Below, in pieces: positions 57,596 through 64,000 of a stretch of 64,000 bases of DNA. The stretch lies in the NCBI GenBank assembly GCA_964457545.1, contig CAYWEN010000016.1:248001-312000 (forward strand), written 5' to 3'. Source of the DNA: JAGGTJ01 sp964457545. Its GTDB lineage: Bacteria; Desulfobacterota; DSM-4660; Desulfatiglandales; Desulfatiglandaceae. The position numbers and the translations under genes were made by a program. The first letter of the stretch is position 1, and every line of letters begins with the position of its first letter. The notes under the pieces were generated by a model. The model was not told the origin of the DNA, did not search any database, and saw nothing but the letters and a program-made list of their open reading frames with translations.

Positions 57596-59110
57596 CTATA
57601 CTGCGGGTTGAAATATACCCTTAAATTCATCAAGCATCTTTCTCAGCTTGGCATCAGTTTCAGCAGTGATATCATCTGTTTTATCTATATCCTTAAAGAT
57701 TTCAGGATATTTGCTTTCAGCAAACTCAAGCATCTGTTTTTCATATTCTGCAATAGCATCTTCTGGCCATTCATCAAGATAGCCATTTGCACCGGCAAAC
57801 AAAATAACAACCTCTTTTACCGCACTCATGGGTTGATACTGAGGCTGTTTAAGGATTGCGACCAATCTGCGGCCTCGTCTGATTTGCTGCTGGGTCGCCT
57901 CATCCAGATCGCTTCCAAACTGTGCAAAGGCTTCCAGTTCCCTAAACTGAGCCATGTCAAGCCGCAATGTTCCGGCAACCTTCTTCATTGCCTTGGTCTG
58001 TGCCGCTCCTCCAACACGGGAAACTGACAGACCTACATTAATAGCCGGCCTTATACCAGCGAAAAAAAGTCCAGGTTCCAGATAAACCTGGCCATCAGTA
58101 ATGGAAATTACGTTTGTTGGAATATAGGCAGACACATCACCTGCCTGGGTCTCAATAATCGGCAGGGCAGTAAGGGAACCGGCACCAAGCTCGTCATTTA
58201 CCTTGGCAGCACGTTCCAGCAATCTGGAATGGTTATAAAAAATATCTCCCGGATAAGCTTCCCTTCCAGGGGGCCTTCTGAGCAGAAGGGATATCTGCCT
58301 GTAAGCAACAGCCTGCTTTGAAAGATCATCATAAACTATCAGAGCATGCCGTCCACTATCGCGGTAGTATTCCCCTATAGCACAACCTGCATAAGGAGCT
58401 ATAAATTGCTGAGTTGCAGGATCACTTGCACATGCAGCAACCACAGTGGTATATTCCATAGCGCCATAACGCTCCAGCACATCAACAACCTGTGCAACCG
58501 TGGACTTTTTCTGACCAATTGCTACATATATGCAAAAGATATCGGTATCCTTTTGATTCAAGATAGCATCAACACCAATGGCCGTTTTACCTATTTGCCT
58601 GTCACCAATAATCAGCTCACGCTGTCCCCTGCCTATAGGTGTCATTGCATCAATAGCCTTTATACCTGTATACATAGGTTCGCTAACTGGCTGGCGGGCA
58701 ATAACTCCCGGAGCAACTCTTTCAATACGCTGCGTCTCTTTTGTATCAATAGGCCCCTTACCATCCAACGGATTACCAACTGCATCTATAACCCTTCCAA
58801 GAACAGCGTCACCTACCGGAATAGAGGCAATGCGGCCTGTTCTTTTAACAGTGTCACCCTCCTTCAGCTGTGTGTCGTCCCCCATAATAGCCACACCGAC
58901 ATTGTCCTCCTCGAGGTTCAGACATAAGCCAAAAATATTGCCTGGAAACTCGACCATTTCCATAGCCATGGCATTTTGCAATCCATGCACACGGGCAATA
59001 TTGTCTCCAACAGACAGGATGGTGCCTGTCTCACTCACCTCAACCTTTTTTTCATAATCCTTGATTTGATTACGGATTATCTGACTTATTTCCTCAGCTC
59101 TGATCTCCAT
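57596..59110 (-). CDS. atpA: ATP synthase alpha subunit
   Basis: 504 aa. Nucleotide-binding GDRQIGKTAIGVDAI, and ALIVYDDLSKQAVAYRQISL followed by LLRRPPGREAYPGD are intact. Non-catalytic nucleotide-binding subunit of F1. Its ATG shares a base with the atpH stop. Confidence 0.98.
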   Translation of the reverse strand: MEIRAEEISQIIRNQIKDYEKKVEVSETGTILSVGDNIARVHGLQNAMAMEMVEFPGNIFGLCLNLEEDNVGVAIMGDDTQLKEGDTVKRTGRIASIPVGDAVLGRVIDAVGNPLDGKGPIDTKETQRIERVAPGVIARQPVSEPMYTGIKAIDAMTPIGRGQRELIIGDRQIGKTAIGVDAILNQKDTDIFCIYVAIGQKKSTVAQVVDVLERYGAMEYTTVVAACASDPATQQFIAPYAGCAIGEYYRDSGRHALIVYDDLSKQAVAYRQISLLLRRPPGREAYPGDIFYNHSRLLERAAKVNDELGAGSLTALPIIETQAGDVSAYIPTNVISITDGQVYLEPGLFFAGIRPAINVGLSVSRVGGAAQTKAMKKVAGTLRLDMAQFRELEAFAQFGSDLDEATQQQIRRGRRLVAILKQPQYQPMSAVKEVVILFAGANGYLDEWPEDAIAEYEKQMLEFAESKYPEIFKDIDKTDDITAETDAKLRKMLDEFKGIFQPAV

Positions 59111-59661
59111 TAGTTATATTCACCCCTCTTTAATGATTCTTTTAGCCCCCTAAGCTGGGCAGTTACACTTCCATCTATTACAAGATCGCCTATCCTTACT
59201 ACAACACCACCTATTATAGATTTATCAACAGAGAGATCAAACTCAATGTCTTTGTTAGACACTATCTTTTTCAGTGCTACCCTTAACTTGTCAAGAGCCC
59301 CTTTGTTCAAAGATCGGGCAGAAATAACCTGCACCTTGACCACGCCAGACATTTCATCGGTAAGCCTTGAATAGTATGACGCAATTTCCGGAACAAACCC
59401 CATTCTTCTTTTTTCAAGAAGCAGTCTCAAAAAGTTTTTCACCATATCAGAAAAAGATGTCTTCTCAAGCACAAAATCAAGAACATCTTTCCTGTCCTCA
59501 GGAGAAAAAACAGGATTGGCCACAACAGCAAAAAACTCCTCATTGTCCATGCAAAACCGGGAAAACTCCTGCAGTTCCTCTCCATACTCCCTATATTTGC
59601 CATTTTCTACACCAAGCAAAAGTAGAGCCTTGGCATACCTCTTTGCAACCCGTGAGTCCAT
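59110..59661 (-). CDS. atpH: ATP synthase delta subunit
   Basis: 183 aa. AKRYAKALLLLGVENG at the start and the C-terminal DKSIIGGVVVRIGDLVIDGS motif are diagnostic. It links the peripheral stalk to F1. Overlaps both neighbours by one to a few bases. Confidence 0.96.
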   Translation of the reverse strand: MDSRVAKRYAKALLLLGVENGKYREYGEELQEFSRFCMDNEEFFAVVANPVFSPEDRKDVLDFVLEKTSFSDMVKNFLRLLLEKRRMGFVPEIASYYSRLTDEMSGVVKVQVISARSLNKGALDKLRVALKKIVSNKDIEFDLSVDKSIIGGVVVRIGDLVIDGSVTAQLRGLKESLKRGEYN

Positions 59662-60278
59662 CAGTGTAAATTCTCCACTTCTTTTATGAATTCGTTAAAA
59701 AGGACATCCTGATCACTATCTTTTATATAGCGGGAAATAATCTCCTGCGCCTTTACAGCCGCAAGATCAACTACTTCCTCTTTCAACCTTTGCTTAACCT
59801 GATTTATTTCCCTTGCAATAGTCAAATCAGCCTGTTGAATTATCTGCTCTGCCCGCAACTGAGCCTTTTCGATTATCCGTTGTTTTTCCTGCTCCCCTTC
59901 CTGTCTGAACCTCTCAAGAATTTCCTTTTTTTGCACTTCAAATGCCTTTAATTCTTCTTCCAAGGCCTTACACCGAGATTCAAATTCCATTTTTTGTCTT
60001 TTCAACTCATCAAACTCGTGCTGTAAAGATTCCCTCCTTGCTGAAAAAAAATCTTTCACAGCAGTCTTCTTAACAACAACTGCTATGATAGCAATAAAAA
60101 CAGCAAAGTTTATACATCGGTAAACAAAATCTATAACAACGCTGTCAGGAACACTCCCATAAGGCTCAGATGCACCGTAAACAAAATTACCCCCGCACAG
60201 GAAAACCGACACAAAAGAAAAAAGCATCAGCGTTACAGGCAAGCAGGGCACAGCTTTTTGCCGGATGAAAAACTTCAT
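59661..60278 (-). CDS. atpF: ATP synthase b subunit
   Basis: 205 aa, somewhat longer than usual because of an N-terminal hydrophobic extension (LPVTLMLFSFVSVFLCGG) that looks like a signal sequence, followed by the membrane helix near residues 50-65 and a long charged helix. Forms the peripheral stalk with the b'-type subunit upstream. Overlaps the upstream gene by four bases. Confidence 0.92.
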   Translation of the reverse strand: MKFFIRQKAVPCLPVTLMLFSFVSVFLCGGNFVYGASEPYGSVPDSVVIDFVYRCINFAVFIAIIAVVVKKTAVKDFFSARRESLQHEFDELKRQKMEFESRCKALEEELKAFEVQKKEILERFRQEGEQEKQRIIEKAQLRAEQIIQQADLTIAREINQVKQRLKEEVVDLAAVKAQEIISRYIKDSDQDVLFNEFIKEVENLH

Positions 60279-60700
60279 TGAATTCTCCTCCCAAGGATTT
60301 TTTCAGCAACTTGCTCTGAAAAGGCAGATATCTCCCCTTCAAGATTTTTCCTGATTTCATCCACACTCTTTTCAATCTCTGCCTTTGCCTTTTTTATCTT
60401 TTCCTCAACAACAGAAGTGGCCTTTTGCACAATTCCCCTTTCTTCTTCTGCACCCTGCCCCTTAATCATCTCCTTTTCAACAAACCCCTGCTGCCTGGCC
60501 TGCTTAAGGCCTTCCTCAATATAGACCTGCCTTTCTTTCACATCTTTCTTCAGACTTTCTATCATATCTGACAGAGAGCCAAACTCCTCTTTACGCCGGG
60601 CCAGAATGCCACGAATAGGACGATAAAGCCAAACATTCAAAAACAAGATCAACAACAGAAAATTTATAATCTGCACCAACAAGCTAATGTCTAATTCCAT
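60275..60700 (-). CDS. atpF2: ATP synthase b'-type subunit
   Basis: 141 aa. Short periplasmic N-terminus, membrane helix (LLVQIINFLLLILFLNVWLY), RPIRGILARRKEE junction and a long charged helix. First gene of the operon. The presence of two b-type genes implies a heterodimeric stalk, as in Desulfobacterota and phototrophs. Subunits a and c are encoded elsewhere. Confidence 0.93.
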   Translation of the reverse strand: MELDISLLVQIINFLLLILFLNVWLYRPIRGILARRKEEFGSLSDMIESLKKDVKERQVYIEEGLKQARQQGFVEKEMIKGQGAEEERGIVQKATSVVEEKIKKAKAEIEKSVDEIRKNLEGEISAFSEQVAEKILGRRIQ

Positions 60701-61076
60701 TCTCTAACACCCACTCCATCCATACAGATGATGTTTATCCACAGAACCTGCCTTGCAACAGCATGCCAAGACACCAAAAACAATACCTTTAAAAAGACTG
60801 CTTCCATGAACAGACCTAATTTTGACAGGCCAATTGAACATCTTGAACATCCAGCTCAAACACAACATACAGGCGCAGCAATAAAAACAATACACAATAT
60901 AATGTTAAAAACAGCAAATAAAAACCTTTCTGCACAACAGTCAGTATTGTTCCTGTCAATCTACGCCTTTCTGAATACAGGACATATTATGAAAATGTCA
61001 ACAAAAAATTTTCAAAATCAGCGACAAATCAACCCTGGCGCCAGAAAGTTTCCAATCCAGAGTGGCAGCCAACAAC
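60701..61076. other. Intergenic region upstream of the atp operon
   Basis: Should hold the atp operon promoter on the minus strand. It is AT-rich; no convincing -35/-10 pair with correct spacing was found. A 120-codon plus-strand frame is judged spurious. Confidence 0.45.
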
Positions 61077-61892
61077 CTAATGAGACTTAAAGAACATACG
61101 CTCTGCTATAAGACGGCTAAACGTAGCAAAATTTCGTAAGAAATCAGTAACCGGTTGAAAATGCGAAATCCTTTTTCCATGTTCATCATAAACTACATTA
61201 ACAGGCGCCTCTATTACCGGAATATGATTTCTGTACGCCTTGACCAACACCTCTACTTCGTATTGATAGCGCCTTGACCTCACATCAAGATCAAGAGTTT
61301 CAGGAAGGGGATATATCCGAAAACCACTTTGAGAATCCCCAACCTTGGGCCCCCCGGAAATTCGTACCCAGAAGTTTGAAAAATGTCGCCCAAACCTGCT
61401 TGTCCAGGGCACAGCCGCTCCTTTCATTCCCACTCTCTTTCCCACAACAATGGGTCTGAAAGAATCCGGACTGTCATTACTGTTCTTCTCCCAATGCCTA
61501 TGAAAATTTGCACAATTTACCAGAGACTCACACAATTTATGTTTGTTCTGAATCGGGTGCATCAAGTTTATGACATCCTCAGAAAGATGCTGCCCATCGG
61601 CATCCATGGTAATTGCCCAATTACAGGTCCTGGCCGCATAGGCCATACCTGTCAAAAGAGCCGCCCCCTTTCCAAGGTTTTTTTTGTGTCGCAACAATGT
61701 TACCCCGCCTATATCATCAAGTCCATCAGGCAACGGTTCTGTAGAACCATCATCCACCACAATTACCGGCATACCCAGCTTGCAAGCATCAATTACCACC
61801 TGAAGCAAGGTCATTGCATGGTTATAAACAGGTATTACTATACAAACGCGATTCTTCAGACCTGAATCATTATTGACTTTTATCTGTTTCAT
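61077..61892 (-). CDS. Family-2 glycosyltransferase
   Basis: About 271 aa from the ATG at 61892; an ATG at 61928 would begin inside sequence resembling the interspersed-repeat end. GT-A motifs: CIVIPVYNHAMTLLQVV, VIVVDDGSTEP, then MDADGQH as the metal-binding DxD. GDSQSGFRIYPLPETL and YQYEVEVLVKAY follow. It resembles dolichyl-phosphate-mannose-synthase-like enzymes, but without C-terminal membrane helices. It is an isolated gene. Confidence 0.85.
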   Translation of the reverse strand: MKQIKVNNDSGLKNRVCIVIPVYNHAMTLLQVVIDACKLGMPVIVVDDGSTEPLPDGLDDIGGVTLLRHKKNLGKGAALLTGMAYAARTCNWAITMDADGQHLSEDVINLMHPIQNKHKLCESLVNCANFHRHWEKNSNDSPDSFRPIVVGKRVGMKGAAVPWTSRFGRHFSNFWVRISGGPKVGDSQSGFRIYPLPETLDLDVRSRRYQYEVEVLVKAYRNHIPVIEAPVNVVYDEHGKRISHFQPVTDFLRNFATFSRLIAERMFFKSH

Positions 61893-61936
61893 ACAGGCAT
61901 ATAAAAATTTGTTTGCGCCCATCCACAAATAGATCC

Positions 61937-61965
61937 GGGGTAGTGTAAAAGATCTTGTGTAAACG
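61937..61965 (+). repeat. Solitary IS256-type terminal inverted repeat
   Basis: GGGTAGTGTAAAAGATCTTG, continuing to 61965, closely matches the left end of the IS256-family element at 30647 (GGGTAGTGTCAGAAATTTTG). It abuts the 3' end of the pRiA4b ORF3-like pseudogene. No second end was found nearby. Confidence 0.55.
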
Positions 61966-61969
61966 CTGA

Positions 61970-62475
61970 GACTGGAAGAAAAATTACAATCTCAGAGTCT
62001 TGAGTTTTTTTGTTAATAAATTTCATATCAAACGCATCAGGATCAAATTCTCCACCAATCCATTCAAGCACAGATTCATGCTCTTCATGTTTTGGGTCCT
62101 GAATTGCAGCCAAAAGATTGCAGTACCCCCAAACACCACCGCAGTCCTCCGGAGGCCATGCTTTTTTTCCTTTTAATGAGTACAGGTGATTCAGAAAAAT
62201 CCAAAGAAAGACTTTTTTTCGAGAACGATTTTATGTTTCCAACTATCACCGAAATCATATTCATAAACAAAATTGTCTTTTGGACTGGAAATGATATCTT
62301 GTAAATAAATCTTACGCTCATCATCTGCATCCATAGCAAAATCCGGGTCAGGAATTCCAATATAAGACCTCCCAATTCTATATTGATGTAAATGACAATC
62401 ACACCAACCCATTGCTATCTCTGCAAGACGGAATGTAATTGATCTAATCTGATATTGTCTTTGACTATCAATCTT
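61970..62475 (-). pseudogene. pRiA4b ORF3-like (IS1096-passenger-like) pseudogene
   Basis: Fragments in three frames follow the family order: RLDQLHSVLQ near 62440, MGWCDCHLHQYRIG from 62412, FVYEYDFGDSWKHKIVLEK near 62240, then after another shift KGKKAWPPEDCGGVWGYCNL, ESVLEWIGGEFDPDAFD and FINKKTQ. At least two frameshifts and a stop make it non-functional. This family travels with mobile elements; its own role is unknown. Confidence 0.85.
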
Positions 62476-62748
62476 CTCTATATTGGAGGCTTGCTTCCAA
62501 CCAAGGTAACTTTGATTTGATACAACGATTTTGCTTTTTTATTCTTTCCTACCACTATGACCCCCATGTCTAAGTTGATTGCCAGCCAACGAGCATGTAG
62601 AAAAACAGCTCGCATAACTACAGTTTCTCTACAAATTTTTTCAGAAATTTCAAAATTTCTGAAAAATACTACTCAGATTCAACCCGTAACACAATTTATC
62701 CACTGAAATCCTCTATACACAGCATTTTCTAACCACTTTTCCTGTGAT

Positions 62749-62994
62749 TTACACCAAACCCATTTCATATGCATGCATCTTTTTCAGGGTATGGATTATA
62801 CAGAACAGTTTTCACTGGGCATTCACTTTCTTCCTGGATCTTAAGGTAAATCTGTTCATACCGATTGTTGATCTTATATGGGCTAATGGCAGTTCTCCAA
62901 TTGCCAGACGCATGGAACAGATGGCCCTGCCTGCAACCGAATCTGTTTTCCTTTTCATTTTCTCTGCATAACTGGTTTTCCTTTTCTTATCCAT
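62749..62994 (-). pseudogene. IS1182-family transposase, C-terminal remnant
   Basis: Reads MRLAIGELPLAHIRSTIGMN then RFTLRSRKKVNAQ, an in-frame TGA where the family has Trp, and continues KLFCIIHTLKKM to a stop at 62749. This is the typical C-terminal VEPVFG..R...G..RF.LRG..KV..QW region of IS1182 transposases. The catalytic part is absent. Confidence 0.75.
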
Positions 62995-63039
62995 GCCTCC
63001 GGTAAAGCATGCCTGCCATGATTAGAATAGTTACATCGG

Positions 63040-63215
63040 GAACGATAGCCTGAAATCAGAACGGCTGTCAGATTACAGGTTTGTTACCATGAGGTCGGCT
63101 GAGATGCAGATACTCGACTACATCTCTTATTATAATCAGTCGGCTGCATTCTGCACTTGGGGTATAAAACCACATTTGTATATGAGAAAGAACTATGCCG
63201 CAAAGCGGCTTAATA
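63040..63215 (+). pseudogene. IS3-family transposase (OrfB), C-terminal remnant
   Basis: Reads SLKSERLSDYRFVTM then AEMQILDYISYYNQ and CTWGIKPHLYM, which match the end of the IS3 integrase core (F..LK.E...Y.F.T...A...I.DYI.YYN..R.H..LGY.SP). Only the C-terminal tail survives; the run-on frame continues to 63289 without meaning. Confidence 0.75.
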
Positions 63216-63263
63216 AAAAGTATCCGTTTTTACTTGACCACAACAATATTGCAAAGAAATTGA

Positions 63264-64000
63264 TCAGGGCATTTTCTCACCTTTTATAAATGCCTCTGCT
63301 GTTTCAACGTCTTTCTTACTGCCTATATAAAGAGGAGTCCTTTGATGTAAAAAGCCCGGATCTATATCAAGAACAGGGCCATAACCATCACTGGCATATC
63401 CGCCCGCCTCCCTGACAACCATTGCCAATGGGTTTGCTTCTACCATAAGCCTCAGCTTCCCTCCCGGCTTTCTGGGATCTTTACGGTCAGCAGGATACAT
63501 AAAAATTCCACCCTTAAGAAGATTCCGATGAAAATCCGCCACCAGACTGCCAACATATCTGGCGGTATATGGCCGGCCAGTCGCCTTATCCTCTTTTTTG
63601 AAATACTCCACTATTGCCCTGGTCCTATCATCCCAATAACAATAATTACTCTCATTGACACTGTATATCTTGCCTTTTTCAGGTATCTTTATGTTTTCGT
63701 GAGAAAGCAAAAATTCCCCAACACTCGGAAACAATGTAAATCCATGGACACCATGGCCGGTGGTATAAACCATCATAGTACTTGAACCATATAAAAAATA
63801 ACCGGCAGCAACCTGCCTTGTTCCCTTCTGAAGCACATCAGTCAAAGAGATTTCAGAACTGCTGCTGGTATTGCTTCGTTTATATACCCCAAATATTGTC
63901 CCTATGCTGACATTAACATCAATATTGCTCGATCCATCAAGAGGATCAAACATAAGGATATAATCTCCTTTGGGATACCGGGAAGGTATCTCTATAAGAT
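63264..64000 (-). CDS. fbp: Class I fructose-1,6-bisphosphatase, 3' part
   Basis: The frame enters from the window's right edge; the true start lies beyond 64000. Seen residues include FDPLDGSSNIDVNVSIGTIF (metal and substrate site), YGSSTMMVYTTGHGV, and GRPYTARYVGSLVADFHRNL, followed by GGIFMYPADRK and LRLMVEANPLAMVVREAGG. All are diagnostic of class I FBPase, which dephosphorylates fructose-1,6-bisphosphate in gluconeogenesis. An IS3 remnant lies just downstream without damaging the stop. Confidence 0.95.
   Translation of the reverse strand, partial: LIEIPSRYPKGDYILMFDPLDGSSNIDVNVSIGTIFGVYKRSNTSSSSEISLTDVLQKGTRQVAAGYFLYGSSTMMVYTTGHGVHGFTLFPSVGEFLLSHENIKIPEKGKIYSVNESNYCYWDDRTRAIVEYFKKEDKATGRPYTARYVGSLVADFHRNLLKGGIFMYPADRKDPRKPGGKLRLMVEANPLAMVVREAGGYASDGYGPVLDIDPGFLHQRTPLYIGSKKDVETAEAFIKGEKMP

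Noticed and set aside
60728..61090. Plus-strand 120-codon frame upstream of the atp operon
   Set aside because: Low-complexity, polar sequence without motifs, running opposite to the operon's upstream region.

Overview
The window reads as a chromosomal segment of an anaerobic Desulfobacterota-type (former Deltaproteobacteria) bacterium; this is inferred from gene order and content, not from a phylogenetic marker. The clues are a split ATP synthase locus (b'-b-delta-alpha-gamma-beta-epsilon without a and c subunits), followed on the same strand by zapB-like, zapA, rny and an MBL hydrolase. Paired YkgJ cysteine-cluster proteins, an Mrp/NBP35 ATPase, a DUF1931 histone-fold protein and moderate GC also fit. 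No rRNA, tRNA or CRISPR array was recognised.

Layout. 0.5-2.8 kb: a large Trp/Cys-rich protein of unknown function. 3.2-3.9 kb: a decayed ISL3 transposase. 4.3-15.6 kb: a minus-strand surface-glycan cluster with a nonulosonate (sialic-acid-like) core: ABC exporter, NeuB-like synthase, SDR, aldehyde dehydrogenase, CMP-sugar synthetase, transketolase and two tandem paralogous surface-carbohydrate proteins. 16.2-24.4 kb: a lipid cluster of acyl-AMP ligase, ACP and serine-palmitoyltransferase-like enzyme (one tight operon), then a Tam41-like nucleotidyltransferase and a lipid kinase (a second unit ending in its own terminator), a divergent metallophosphoesterase and a MobA-like NTP transferase. 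This looks like a bacterial sphingolipid or phospho-ceramide pathway. 24.7-26.2 kb: comM/yifB. 26.9-30.6 kb: an uncharacterised 999-aa membrane protein followed by a transglutaminase-like protein, then a decayed IS256-family element with both ends visible.

31.7-41.0 kb (plus strand): sigma-like factor, glucokinase, a fused DUF2064-glycosyltransferase, a LamG-like secreted protein, an iron-type ABC importer and an NtrC-type activator whose receiver domain lacks the phospho-acceptor Asp. 41.3-45.8 kb: a stress block (YfdX, HdeD, DUF1931 histone-fold; then CGGC, Mrp and UspA on the minus strand), with a well-spaced sigma-54 promoter candidate between the activator and yfdX. 45.9-49.9 kb: two YkgJ paralogs, ndk, a small membrane protein and an MBL hydrolase. 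50-60.7 kb: rny, a 2-kb non-coding gap with interspersed repeats, zapA, zapB-like and the ATP synthase operon with a clear terminator. 61-64 kb: a glycosyltransferase, a frameshifted pRiA4b ORF3-like pseudogene, IS1182 and IS3 remnants and the 3' part of a class I fructose-1,6-bisphosphatase cut by the window edge.

Two themes cut across the window: a roughly 130-bp interspersed repeat with inverted ends, found only between genes (at least six copies), and many dead IS elements of four families, the mark of a genome once active in transposition and now decaying. The best leads for undescribed biology are the SPT/Tam41-like/lipid-kinase cluster, the transketolase-containing nonulosonate cluster, and the 999-aa protein with its transglutaminase-like neighbour.
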